The notes under the pieces: generated by a model
Told to the model about the DNA's origin: nothing
Databases searched by the model: none
Seen by the model: only the letters and a program-made list of their open reading frames with translations
Shown: positions 37,801 to 49,745 of the stretch, one piece after another
Layout of the letters: each line of letters begins with the position of its first letter
How positions within the stretch are numbered: position 1 is the stretch's first letter
Program-made: the position numbers and the translations under genes
NCBI GenBank assembly: GCA_030562195.1
Contig: CM060203.1
Location: forward strand, 5,098,208-5,162,207
DNA length: 64,000 nt
Source of the DNA: Nipponacmea schrenckii
Lineage: Eukaryota; Mollusca; Gastropoda; Lottiidae
Direction of reading: 5' to 3'

Positions 37801-38622
37801 GGCCTTATTTATGTGACGATTGTGGTAAATCATTTAAAAGAACTGACGCACTGAAGGCCCACAAAATCACCCATTTACAGAGAAAGGATAGAAGTCTACC
37901 TCATATATGCGAGATTTGTTCTAAAGGATTTGGTTCAAGGGTAGGTTTTCATATAATTGCTTCTTGTATCGTATCTATATATGCACTTAGTACATGTAAT
38001 TGATATACGTCTAACCTGCGTTCGAAGTCTAGTGAGTAATTCCATCATTGCTTTACTGAATGGTTTGTGAGTTATGTATTGAGCTATACCGTTATAGATG
38101 GCGGGTACGCCGAAAGCACGCTGCGTTACAGCCATATGTGTGTTCTAATGGGTGATGTTACAGCGATTTATTCATCGACCTTTTCTAATTCTTTATTTAT
38201 TTTAATTGTAGGCACACCTTAAGGAACACGAAATAACGCACAAAAAGGAGAGACCTTATTTATGTCATCTGTGTGGAGCGTCATTCAAAACTCAATCAGT
38301 GCAGAAAAAACACATTGCGACAATCCACATGCATCCGGGTTCTTTCACTTGTGATGTCTGCAACAAAAAATTTAATACACGATTTACTCTTAGTCGCCAC
38401 AAACGAACGCACGATAACCCATCGCAAGTCGTTACCAACGTCAGCATAGTAAGCGTGAACGTAGCAGACACAATTGAGCCATCTGATCAAACATTAGTCC
38501 CAGATGTGATCGACGAGAATATGGGAGAACCATTCGACCAATCAGATGCTTTAAGACAGACGTATACACCAAACGAAACTACAACAGCCTTGTTTTATTT
38601 AGCTGAAAATTTAACCCTTTAA
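34801..38622 (+). CDS. C2H2 zinc-finger protein with nine fingers, 7 exons, 679 aa
   Basis: Exons 34801-34832, 35225-35559, 35860-36059, 36253-36577, 36879-37007, 37333-37940 and 38212-38622 join in one frame with GT/AG borders. The start ATG has A at -3 and G at +4. The N-terminal ~300 residues are Gln/acidic-rich (VNMDAGVQQQM, SLLLLQQQNEH), resembling activation-domain sequence. A basic patch HKRKPKRRY precedes the fingers. Nine C2H2 modules follow: CGQCSF, CNQCTF, CDKCTF, CPDCDF, CETCNY, CDDCGKSF, CEICSKGF (split by the last intron after GFGSR), CHLCGASF and CDVCNKKF, each with paired His. It is very likely a nuclear DNA-binding transcription factor. I cannot assign orthology. It shares a divergent promoter with MED24 and converges on the lectin gene. 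Confidence 0.88.
37045..37140 (+). mobile_element. Possible tRNA-derived SINE relic in zinc-finger intron 5
   Basis: 'cacagcggttagagcgttgg' resembles an A box, and 'gtcgaaatccga' about 40 bases on resembles a B box (GGTTCGAATCC). The A-box to B-box distance is tRNA-like, but the element has no clear end. Confidence 0.35.
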
Positions 38623-39841
38623 ATTTAATAACAACTCTTAATGTGACTTAATGATAAATTTGAAAGTTATTGACATCATACTAATGTTTCTGTTGAATGG
38701 ACAGTTACCTTATATGTTCTCACCACAGGTATATGGGGTGAAGCGTTTGATTAAGGCTTAAACCGTGAGGGTCTCTCTATGTTCCTTGTTTGTATTATGA
38801 TATTTCCACATTTGTTTAAAATTCTCATAGGCATTGAACCATGCAGACATCATATGAATTAAGGTTGACGTTAGAATTTATGCCATGCGTAAATCACACC
38901 ATTCGGTTTTATTGAAAAAAAATTGAATCCGAATATAAATTCGTCATTTTTCGACTTGATTTGGAACTTGAATATATGTAAACAGTCAGAAATCACAGTT
39001 CCTTCTAATACCTCACAAGATATCCTCTGTCTGAAAATTGGGTATCTTTGGTTTTTCGTTGCACCTATGTGCATAAAAGTGAGACTGGGTGCTTGGGGTT
39101 ATGTTATATACCGTTCTTCAAAATGGAGACTTGCGACCTCAAATATCGACAATAAGCTGTGCAAAGGCCTACTAGTTCTGATAAGCTCTGCTGAGTAATT
39201 CCCGTTTCTGAAAGAAAGGTAGGATTGCTACCAGAAAATAGTGAACAATGAACTTAAATTGTTTATTATGCTTTTAGACAACGTACATTATAAACCACAA
39301 ACTTGGATGTAGGTAGGTTTATCACAGGAGTTTTGTCACCAGTAATAGAGGCAAAAGGTGTTTCGGTAATACGGACCCACATTAATTTGGTTGTAGTAAT
39401 AAAGGTACTAAGTAATTTGGTAACATTAATAAGGGTTGTCTTGGCACTAACCCTATGTGCTAGGTTGCCAGTATATTTTTAAAGAGAATCTAACAGCTTG
39501 TAACCGAAACTTCAGTTCCCTTCAGTAGGACACTCTTACCACTAGGTTACCTGGACCATTCAAACTGTCCTGTTCACAACTCCTTACTGCCAATAAATAG
39601 ACAAAGCTTTAATATGAACTTTCTAATTACCGTACCTCCCAGATCCCCCCACCCCCCACATCGACTAGTAATAAACATTTATTTTACAATACATTGCACC
39701 CGTATTAATGTGACCATATTACATTATACCCGTTTACTGACCAGGAAATAGTAGTGACAATTTATTAGGGGAAGGGGGTTATGAAATCGTACCAGGTTTC
39801 TGAAACTATCTAATAGAAAGGAGAAGTATGAAACTTCTGTC
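38623..39841. other. Convergent intergenic region between the zinc-finger and lectin genes
   Basis: No gene is supported. Short open frames on both strands lack splice or family support. I saw no array or element ends. Confidence 0.4.
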
Positions 39842-42800
39842 CTAAGGTTTGAATTTTTCACAAATTACATGACAAGCATTGTTACATCCAATGTCGTTCC
39901 ATTTAAAAGAGAATATTTCATGTAACGTTACGCATAACTCCAAATCGTTGCTTGGCTCATTTAAGGCAAAGTCTGTGAAGACCACAGGTGTATTATCTGA
40001 CCATGTTAACGTTCCTGTATCATTTCGTGCTGCGATATAAAACTGGTCCCATGCGTCTGAAAAAGAGAAGTAAGGATAAAATAAAAATAAATCTTAACAA
40101 TAATAGCAGTCATTACCCAAAATAATATTAGTTCGATTCCTTTTGTTCAACCATAAAACTGTATACTAATTCGAACACCAAATGACGTCCACTTCCGTAT
40201 GTAGGCCTACTCTCGAATATCATCATTTAAAATTTAAAAAATTGTGTGTAATTGGTAAGTTGGAGGGAATTCTACAACCCATTTAGAGTTGAGCTTGAGC
40301 ATTTCCACAAGGTGACGGCGTACTTCTGTTCACAAGTAATTCAATGTAAGGGTCCTCATATTGTTCTGGTGATATTTTAAGAATACGTTAACAGTTTGCA
40401 CTGTTTTTCAGAAAGACCATAAGACCTTGGGCCTTCTTCATTAGCCCATAAGGTGCAGAAGAGTAGGACGTAAAACTCCATTCATTTCATTTCATAAGAA
40501 TTTGGATATTAAGGACTTGAGGTTGTGTGTACAAAAGACTATTCTCTGGAAATTGTTGAAATTCATAAGTATAATAACTTTGCCACTTACGAGTTCACTT
40601 GGGACACCTTGACGAGCAAATATAGATTTTAACGCTTGGATTACTGGGTTTACTTCCCGATCCATTTAAAAAAAACAACACAAGGTAAGTTTGAGTTTCT
40701 ATATAGGAAAGATCAGTCAACTGGAAATTTCATGCAAAATTCAAAATGTTGTACTTTATTCTCAATGCCCTGTCTAACTTGACGAGCATACCTTTACACT
40801 AGGAATCTCAGATAACATGTCTTGTCTTATTTTCAAAGAAATACTACAGCATTAATTACTGACAGTCCATCTCTTAATTCAATTGGACATAATTGCTTAC
40901 AACTTGGCCATCTATATCATTATTTTCTATGAAAGGGCAACCGTGAACGCCCCAAGTGCGTCTCGCCCCGATAATAAAAGGGCCACATGTGTTAATATGT
41001 AAAAAGGAATTGACTCAACTCGTCAACGCTAAAGTCTCTTTAATACAAGGGCGACATGCACTAAAGAACCTAACTGTAAGCAGGTAAATAAGACATGAGT
41101 ATAATTATCAGAGTCTCAAACAAATCAAGGAGTTCAATAATGTCGGTAAACCAGATATTATCTGTAAGAATTTCAACAGCAGGCCTTCTAATTAGCAACA
41201 CACATGGTTAAATATCCCTCGATAGTTGGAAATCGCTGATGTCTTGGCACAATTGCCCTCATGGCACCCTATATAGCTTACCAGCATTCATTAGCTCATT
41301 AGGTGCAAAAGAGTAAGACGTAAAACTCCATTCATTTCATTTTTGTTTTAGTTTTCATATAGAAAGGATTGTTTCCATTCTCTTACATTATTTGTGAAAT
41401 GTGATAAGTAACTTCTATCCTAGGGCACTCATCCATACGATAGCTGTTCCTTTTTTAACAATTCAAGGATAAAACACATTCACTCATACGATAGCTGTTC
41501 CTTTTTTAACAATTCAAGGATAAAACACATTCACTCATACGATGGCTGTTCCTTTTCTAACAATTCAAGGATAAAACACATTCACTCAAACGATGGCTGT
41601 TCCTTTCTATCAATTCAAGGATAAAACACATTCACTCATACGATGGCTGTTCCTTTTCTATCAATTCAAGGATAAAGCACATTCACTCAAACGATGGCTG
41701 TTCCTTGTCTATCAATTGAAGGATAAAACACATTCACTCATACGATGGCTGTTCCTTTTCTATCAATTCAAGGATAAAACACATTCACTCATACGATGGC
41801 TGTTCCTTTTCTATCAATTCAAGGATAAAACACATTCACTCATACGATAGCTGTTCCTTTTCTATCAATTCAAGGATATCATACGGTAGCTGTTCCTTTT
41901 TATCAATTCAAGGATAAAACACATTCACTCAAACGACGGCTATTCCTTTTCTATTAATTCAAGGATAAAGCACATTCACTCATACGATGGCAATTCCTTT
42001 TTATCAATTCAAAGGATAAAACACTTTCACTCATACAATGGCTGTTCTTTTTCTATTAATTCAAGGATAAACACATTCGCTCAAACGATGGCTGTTCCTT
42101 TTCTATCAATTCAAGGATAAAACACTTTCACTCATACAATGGCTGTTCTTTTTCTATTAATTCAAGGATAAAAACATTCGCTCAAACGATGGCTGTTCCT
42201 TTTCTTTCAATTCAAGGATAAAACACTTTCACTCAAACGCTGGCTGTTCCTTTTCTATCAATTCAAGGATAAAACACTTTCACTCATACAATGGCTGTTC
42301 TTTTTCTATTAATTCAAGGATAAAAACATTCGCTCAAACGATGGCTGTTCTTTTTCTATTAATTCAAGGATAAAAAACATTCGCTCAAACGCTGGCTGTT
42401 CCTTTTCTATCAATTCAAGGATAAAACACTTTCACTCATACAATGGCTGTTCTTTTTCTATTAATTCAAGGATAAAAAACATTCGCTCAAACGATGGCTG
42501 TTCCTATTCTATCAATTCAAGGATAAAACACTTTCACTCATACAATGGCTGTTCATTTTCTATTAATTCAAGGATAAAAAACATTCGCTCAAACGATGGC
42601 TGTTCCTTTTCTATCAATTCAAGGATAAAACACATTCGCTCAAACGATGGCTGTTCCTTTTCTATCAATTCAAGAATAAAACACATCCACTCACCTTTTT
42701 TTATACCATCGTAAATTTTTATATTGTAGATTAAACAACGGAGAAAAATTGAAAATAATAATAAGAAGAATGGATTAAAAAGGCTGCTTTTGGAGATCGT

Positions 42801-45800
42801 CCTGAAGAATCAGATGAAAGTAAAATATAACTTAAAAACATATCGTTCTATTACTTTAATGTTTTAGATTAAAGATTTCTTCGTTTTGTAATACATGCTT
42901 GGTTCGTTACTCAAGTACTCATTGGCTAAGTAGCTTTATCGCTGAAAAAATCTGGTTCTGTGCCATTTGACGTCTGTAGTCTCCGTGCATAATTCCGCTT
43001 TATCAGCTGAGTTTTTGTCCTATTGAAATTACATTTTTTGGCAGGTTTTTTATTTGCTCAAATCTTTGCAAAGCACATTATTAAAAGTCAATCAATATTT
43101 TACAATTGTATTAAAATTCATATTGATGAGCTCCAGATCCTACTGATTCCCTCATTGTCTTTATTCAACAATTGATAAAAATGAAATCTGTTGATTTATA
43201 ATCCCTTTATCACAATAATTTTTTTATTAGAGCGTGATCAATACATCAATTGTATAGAAATAAAAATATTTTTTAATTATGCACTATGATTTTTGTGCTT
43301 CAAGCAACACCTTTTGATATTTTTTTTGCCCATCTATCGGATCATAAAATCATTAAGCTTTGAAATATTAAATATTAAATGGTGGAGGGTCCGTTGGCCG
43401 AGTGCTCTAGACAGTTGACATGTATTGCTGGCGATTAGGTGCCTGACTCTGAGATCGCTGGTTCGAAACCCGTTCGGGTCTCAGCCAATTTTCAGCACGA
43501 AAATCTGTGGTATACCAAGAAAGTGTTATCCCAATAACGAAAATATATAACACCACTTTCTAAATGACATTAAATCATCTCATATTAAATGAGATCGTAT
43601 CAGTAGGATTGTAATCTCTAGAACTTCTCCACTGGATCGTATCAGTAGGGTTGTAATCTCTAGAACTTCTCCACTGGATCGTATCAGTAGGATTGTAATC
43701 TCTAGAACTTCTCAACAGGATCGTATCAGTGGGATTGTAATCTCTAGAACTTCTCCACTGGATCGTATCAGTAGGATTGTAATCTCTACAACTTCTCCAC
43801 TGGATCGTATCAGTCGGATTGTAATCTCTAGAACTTCTCCACTGGATCGTATCAGTAGGATTGTAATCTCTACAACTTCTCCACTGGATCGTATCAGTAG
43901 GATTGTAATCTCTAGAACTTCTCCACTGGATCTTATCAGTAGGGTTGTAATCACGAGGACTTCTCCACTGGATCGTATCAGTAGGATTGTAATCACTACA
44001 ACTTCTCCACTGGATCGTATCAGTAGGATTGTAATTTCTAGAACTTCTCCACTGGATCGTATCAGTCGGATTGTAATCTCTAGAACTTCTCCACTGGATC
44101 GTATCAGTAGGATTGTAATTTCTAGAACTTCTCCACTAGGTCGTATCAGTAGGATTATAGTCTCTAGAACTTCTCCACTGGATCGTATCAGTAGAGTTGT
44201 AATTACAAGAACTTCTCCACTGGATCGTATCAGTAGGATTGTAATCTCTAGAACTTCTCCACTGGATCGTATCAGTAGGATTATAGTCTCTAGAACTTCT
44301 CCACTGGATCGTATCAGTAGGGTTGTAATTTTGAGAACTTCTCCACTGGATCGTATCAGTAGGATTGTAATCACTACAACTTCTCCACTGGATCGTATCA
44401 GTAGGATTGTAATCTCTAGAACTTCTCCACTGGATCGTATCAGTAGGATTATTGTCTCTAGAACTTCTCCACTGGATCGTATCAGTAGGATTGTAATTAC
44501 GAGAACTTCTCCACTGGATCGTATCGGTAGGATTATAATCTCTAAAACTTCTCCACTGGATCGTATCAGTAGGATGGTAATCTCTAGAACTTCTCCACTG
44601 GATCGTATCAGTAGGATTATAATCTCTAAATCTTCTCCACTGGATCGTATCAGTAGGATTGTAATCTCTAGAACCTCGCCACTGGATCGTATCAGTAGGA
44701 TTGTGATCTCTAGAACTTCTCCACTGGATCGTATCAGTAGGATTGTAATCTCTAGAACTTCTCCACTGGATCGTATCAGTAGGATTGTAATCTCTACAAC
44801 TTCTCCACTGGATCGTGTCAGTCGGATTGTAATCTCTACAACTTCTCCAATGGATCGTATCAGTAGGGTTGTAATCTATAGAACTTCTCCACTGGATCGT
44901 ATCAGTAGGATTGTAATCTCTAGAACTTCTCCACTAGATCGTATCAGTAGGATTGTAATCTCTAGAACTTCTCCACTAGATCGTATCAGTAGGATTGTAA
45001 TCTCTAGAACTTCTCCACTGGATCGTATCAGTAGGATTGTAATCTCTAGAACTTCTCCACTAGATCGTATCAGTAGGATTGTAATCTCTAGAACTTCTCC
45101 ACTGGATCGTATCAGTAGGATTGTAATCTCTAGAACTTCTCCACTGGATCGTATCAGTAGGGTTGTAATCTCTAGAACTTCTCCACTGGATCGTATCAGT
45201 AGGATTGTAATCTCTAGAACTTCTCCACTGGATCGTATCAGTAGGATTGTAATCTCTAGAACTTCTCCACTGGATCGTATCAGTAGGATTGTAATCTCTA
45301 GAACTTCTCCACTGGATCGTATCAGCAAGATTATAATCTCTAGAACTTCTCCACTGGATCGTATTAGTCGGATTGTAATCTCTAGAACTTCTCCACTGGA
45401 TCGTATCAGTAGGATTGTAATCTCTACAACTTCTCCACTGGATCGTATTAGTCGGATTGTAATCTCTAGAACTTCTCCACTGGATCTTTATCTTCGGATC
45501 GTCTTTTTGTAACTTGATTATTGTACACTAAATACTTGCGTACTTGGCATAAATCGCTGACGAACCAGTTAGTATACAGTTCTATGGTTTAACGATCAAG
45601 ACCGGAAGTAAAATTTAAGCATGGTATATAGCCTCTTAAATTAACACTATCAACTCATCATTTAATTCAAATTGAATCTATTGCGTGCTTCGTTGAAATT
45701 TCATTAACAGTTTAATACGGAAGTGAATTTTTCACAGAACATCTTTACAGACCTGATGTTAAGAAATTGTAACTATTAGATGCCTACTTACATGTTGACT

Positions 45801-46796
45801 TCTGATCATCCGCTAGAAAGCTCTTTATGTGATTGTACTTCTCTTCGGTTTTGATCTTCAGCAAATTACCTGATTTGCCATGACAGAAGGATACAGCTTG
45901 ATCATACGGTAACCGCTGAGTCGTATAATATTTATAACACGTGTCTTGTTTACGATACAGGTTGTGTTGATCTTCAGGTGAGCACCACTCTGAAACGAGA
46001 TAAAAAAAAATGGGCTGAAAACTCCCAACCATCTGTAGAATACACATCAAATCGAGCGCTAGTAAAAACAATAACACATCCGTAAGGTTAGGGGAGTTAA
46101 TACAACCAAACAATGGATATTGTCGTAACTTATCAATAACTTATATAAACAGCATCAAAGATTTTTTTTTGAATTTTAGGGAAATGGTTAACCTCGACAA
46201 TATGTTAGTAAAGTAAACTGAAGGCCATAATAGTGTACCAAGATAATCTCTATGTTTTAGGGCATCTTTGATTCTATAATGCAACCGTTTTCTTCCGTGG
46301 TGTGAAATCTATTTACAGTGTACTGTAATTCATAATGCATTTATTAGCCTTTCTTTCTTATTTCCGGTTGGAACATTTTGGTGTTTAGACAGCTTGTTTA
46401 AATTCTAGCATTAGAACAGCAAGAAAAGCCAACGCTAAAGGAAAAAATTAAGTAAAAATCTACACCTTCGTAAAGCTGATAATAAGACGTTTCCGGTGAA
46501 GCAATTGTTCCCTCCTGGCTATAGAAGACTATAGAATGCAACTGACAGAGTCCAGTAGACCGAACATAGAAATACGAAACACATCGAATGTCGCCCAAAC
46601 ACAACATACTACATGCAGTCACTGAGACTAAATCGGCTGATACAAATAGCATATTTGAATCCTTTATTTTATCCTCGAAATCTGGTCTTCGCATGGCCCC
46701 AGCTTGAAGAAAGTTTGTTGCGGATGCTGCAGTCAGCAATGCACAGAGAAGTAGGATACAGAACATCGTAATTGTGTAAGTTTTAGATATGCACAA
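39842..46796 (-). CDS. Secreted PAN/Apple-like plus C-type lectin protein, 3 exons, 247 aa
   Basis: Exons 46796-46466, 45989-45792 and 40056-39842 join in phase (g|ag and t|ac codons) with GT/AG borders. Residues ~1-27 form a signal peptide (MFCILLLCALLTAASA core; a second ATG at residue 11 is an alternative start). Residues ~28-110 carry a PAN/Apple-like cysteine pattern (TACSMLCLGDIRCVSYFY, then GLCQLH). A C-type lectin fold follows: CSPEDQHNLY, CYKYYTTQRLPYDQAVSFC, YAWDQFYIAARNDTG, WSDNTP, ELCVTLH, KWNDIGCNNACHVICEK. The WND motif of the calcium/sugar site is present. The usual EPN/QPD tripeptide is replaced by EPS, so sugar specificity is uncertain. Secreted PAN-CTLD proteins in molluscs are usually innate-immune or mucus lectins; that role is inferred. 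Intron 2 is 5.7 kb and holds a 51-bp array, a SINE and a 42-bp array. Confidence 0.85.
40431..40495 (+). repeat. Interspersed repeat tail, copy 2 of 5
   Basis: 'cttcattagcccataaggtg' then 'cagaagagtaggacgtaaaa' and CTCCATTCATTTCATTT. It lies in lectin intron 2 and is the fullest copy in the window. Confidence 0.75.
41286..41343 (+). repeat. Interspersed repeat tail, copy 3 of 5
   Basis: 'attcattagctcattaggtg' followed by AAAAGAGTAAGACGTAAAAC and CCATTCATTTCATTT, in lectin intron 2. Confidence 0.72.
41425..42695. repeat. 51-bp minisatellite, about 25 copies, lectin intron 2
   Basis: The unit is 'acgatggctgttccttttct' then 'atcaattcaaggataaaaca' and CATTCACTCAT. At 51 bases it is a whole number of codons, so a spurious 17-residue repeat stays open in one frame at 41593-41850. 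From about 42030 two unit types alternate (ACGATGGCTGTTCC with CATTCGCTC, and ACAATGGCTGTTCT with CACTTTCACTC), forming ~102-bp dimers. Confidence 0.95.
43381..43560 (+). mobile_element. tRNA-derived SINE, lectin intron 2
   Basis: A-box-like 'ttggccgagtgctctagaca' at about 43394 and a good B box 'ggttcgaaaccc' at about 43460, spaced a little wider than in a tRNA. The acceptor stem does not pair and non-tRNA sequence continues past 43490, so it is a SINE head rather than a functional tRNA gene. Confidence 0.6.
43588..45488. repeat. 42-bp minisatellite, about 45 copies, lectin intron 2
   Basis: The unit is 'actggatcgtatcagtagga' then 'ttgtaatctctagaacttct' and CC, exactly 14 codons. It stays open on both strands: a 393-codon frame on plus (repeat TSPLDRISRIVISR, 44331-45512) and 220- and 150-codon frames on minus (LIRSSGEVLEITIL). 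Both are consequences of the repeat length. No signal peptide, homology or splice sites support coding. Confidence 0.96.
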
Positions 46797-49222
46797 TTAT
46801 TTATTAATCGAGATTCCCGTGATTTAAAAGCGCAGCATCAATCGATATATAGAAACAGAAACTGGAGGATACGATGAACACTGAGCAGCACAAACAATAT
46901 ATTATGATATGTTCTTAGCAGCACAAACAATATATTATATGTTCTTTGCTTTTTATTCTCTTTTATCAACAATAAAGCTTTTTTAAAGCTGAGAAACCAT
47001 GAGCACAGGGTTAATTCTTTTTAAAACGCGAAGTAAAATTTAGTACTTGATTAATCGACTAACTGTAGAAAAGCACAATTTGAATTACGAAGTATGATTA
47101 TAATATTCAAGACCAAAATTCAGTTTGAGTAAACCTTCATTACCACCAATAACTATATGGTAACATAATTCGATTTGTTCACAAGCAACTCAAACTTAAC
47201 ACAAGATACAAATAAGTGAATAAAATGAATGCAATGTAACAGTCTAGCCAGACAAATTCATATCTTCCAAAATCTGACTGTCAATATTCTCTAATGACTT
47301 TATATAATCTAAAGATTGTTGTTAAAATTCAATAACCCAGTCAAAGAATCATTTTTTTATTTTAATGAAATCACCATGCATTTCACAGTAAATATCCAAT
47401 ATCCTTCAAAAGAGTGTCATTAAAAATTCATCCTGGATTCCTTCAGGCCTTGACTGTTAGAATGTCTTTCATTTAAAACGTTATCAAAGTCAAATCACAA
47501 GCATACACTTATCTAGATCAAAGGCATATTAACAATCAATCGAAATTTTTTAAAACCTAAACATCCATTAAAACTATTCAAATATCGCATCTCCACTGCG
47601 GCTATATGCTTTGCTTTCACACTAAAACATAGATCACATATGAAATAACACTGAAATGAAAAATATATTGTTATATTGATTTTAAATCCAACAAAATCAA
47701 AGGAATTCTTTATTGTAATATCATTTTATGTGTTAGTGAAAATGCTTGTTTTGCTCTGCATCAAACGCCATTTATACCATGTCACGCTACTACGAACTGT
47801 GACTGATACCTTGCAATAGTCACTATTATTGTTATTATTATAAGTTTCGATGATGTAGCTATTGGATTGTACTCTAGCGAATACAGTTAACCAGAGACCT
47901 CGACAGAAAATCTGAAACTTACCTTAAGTTTACAATATGTTAGTCAAGGGCTCCGGTTGGTTGTTTTTGTTAGCGTACAATCCTATCAAATCACTGCATT
48001 ATGTGATACAAGAATAGTGGCTATTGCAGTCATGGAATAGTACGAAGTTCACAATAGCTTGTCACTTTGAAAATGAATTCCCTTCTTCATATAGTCTGGC
48101 TTATTTAGAATCTTAAAATCATAAGGCCGAAGTAACATTACTATAAACAGTGCCATTAAAAAAATATTTGATAATTGACTTTAATTAAATATTTTAATAA
48201 TCCATAAAACATGATCATATCAAGCACCCTGGGCAACGATCGATCAGATAATACCATAGAACAACTAATGTTTTTTCTAATGTCAGCGAAAATCGATGGC
48301 TCTCTTCAACCATGTTAAAGCATAGAGTTGATTAAAAGATTTGGATCAGATATATCACGATAATTGGAAAGTTATTTTAGTTTAAGTGTACTTAAGTTAA
48401 TTTGAAATGATCAAATTTTAGATAGTGATAAACTCTTATTCCACTTCCTGAGGAAATCCGACGTTTTTATATTAACTGTTTTTTTCCTTATTGACTTTTG
48501 TTAGTGTTGAAGCTTTGTAACAGTATCATCTTCGATTCCTATGATGACTATTTTTTATTCAAAATGGATAAAATGGAAGATTTCTATAAATTGTAGTTAT
48601 CAATCACCGGTGTAAACTAATTATCCCCCCCCCCCCATAATACAGTTTATCAACCCATCCTTTACCCATTCACAAATGAATGAATGAATGAATAAATAAA
48701 TGATAATTGGTACTAGAATGTAATTAGAGGTCTGCCATTTCACAAAACATCGAAAAGCGACAGGGTAATCCTGTACAATGAATTGTTCTTTTTCATCAAT
48801 CGCTTCAACACGGTAAATTAACTTCAGACCGTTAAAATACCATTTGTTTAAAATGAATATTATGTCGAACAAAATTAGTTTCCTTGAGATTCTTTGATAA
48901 ACGTGTTCTAATTAAACCTGATTGAGATCGACTAGTTGAACTGACTTTTAGATGAATTTGTTTAAATGTACAATACAATTAACCAAGTTTTTTCGACAAC
49001 AAAAGACCTTGGTTCCGAGTGATCAAATTTACAGATGAAAGCTTGATATAGTAGAATGATTACCACAGTTAAAGAAACATTTTAACTTAAATATTCTCTT
49101 TATGTTTAGGTATTTAGATAGTCCAAATCAACAACACAGTCAATTTAGCTATCAATAAAGGCAGTTGTCTATATGTGGATAGAGGTTATTCATCAATGTA
49201 TGGGAATCCGAGGACGCAAATT
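46797..49222. other. Intergenic, no gene supported
   Basis: Upstream side of the lectin gene. Contains a short duplication ('agcagcacaaacaatatatt' at about 46890 and 46918), a C-run at 48626-48636 and a GAAT/AAAT microsatellite near 48676-48702. A minus frame at about 48872-48700 (containing YRVEAIDEKEQFIVQDYPV) looks faintly exon-like but has no clear splice sites or recognisable family. Confidence 0.35.
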
Positions 49223-49224
49223 TG

Positions 49225-49745
49225 CAAACAGATTTATGGATCTGTTTCTGACGGAACTCTTTCTGATGGATCCTTTTCTGATGGAACTATTTCAGATGGA
49301 ACTGTTTCTGATCGAACTGTTTCTGATGGAACTGCTTCTAACGAAACCTATACTGACGGAACTGTTTCTGATTGAACTGTTTCTGACGGAACTGTTTCTG
49401 ACGGAACTTTCTGATTGAACTGTTTCTGACGGAACTGTTTCTGATGGAACTATGGAACTATGTCCGATGGAACTGTTTCTGACGAAACTTTTTCTAACGA
49501 AACTGTTTTTGACGGAACTTATATTGACGGAACTGTTTCTGATGGAACTGCTTCTGACGGAACTGTCTGACGAAACTGTTTCTGACGGAACCTATATTGA
49601 CGGAACTGTTTCTGATGGAACTGTTTCTGACGGAACCTATATTGACGGAACCTTTCTGGTGGAACTGTTTCTGATGGAACTATGGAACTGCTTCTGATGG
49701 AACTGTTTCTGATGGAACTATGGAACTGTTTCTGACAGAACTGAC
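49225..49745. repeat. 15-bp minisatellite, about 34 copies, with variant units
   Basis: The unit is 'ggaactgtttctgac' with GAT/GAC alternation and inserted variants ('ggaacctatattgac', 'ggaactatggaact'). In one frame it spells a TVSDG-type pentapeptide. Stops and frame slips interrupt it, and there is no gene context. Confidence 0.9.

Noticed and set aside
38871..39198. Short open frames downstream of the zinc-finger gene on both strands
   Set aside because: Overlapping on opposite strands with no motif; consistent with chance.
43381..43490. Functional tRNA gene
   Set aside because: A and B boxes are present, but the acceptor stem does not pair and spacing is too long; better explained as a SINE.
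44331..45512. 393-codon plus-strand open frame and the 220/150-codon minus frames as genes
   Set aside because: They are by-products of a 42-bp tandem repeat with no stop in several frames; no domain, signal peptide or splice support.
48621..48872. Minus-strand frame containing YRVEAIDEKEQF as a gene or exon
   Set aside because: Looks mildly protein-like but has no recognisable family, splice sites or neighbouring exons.
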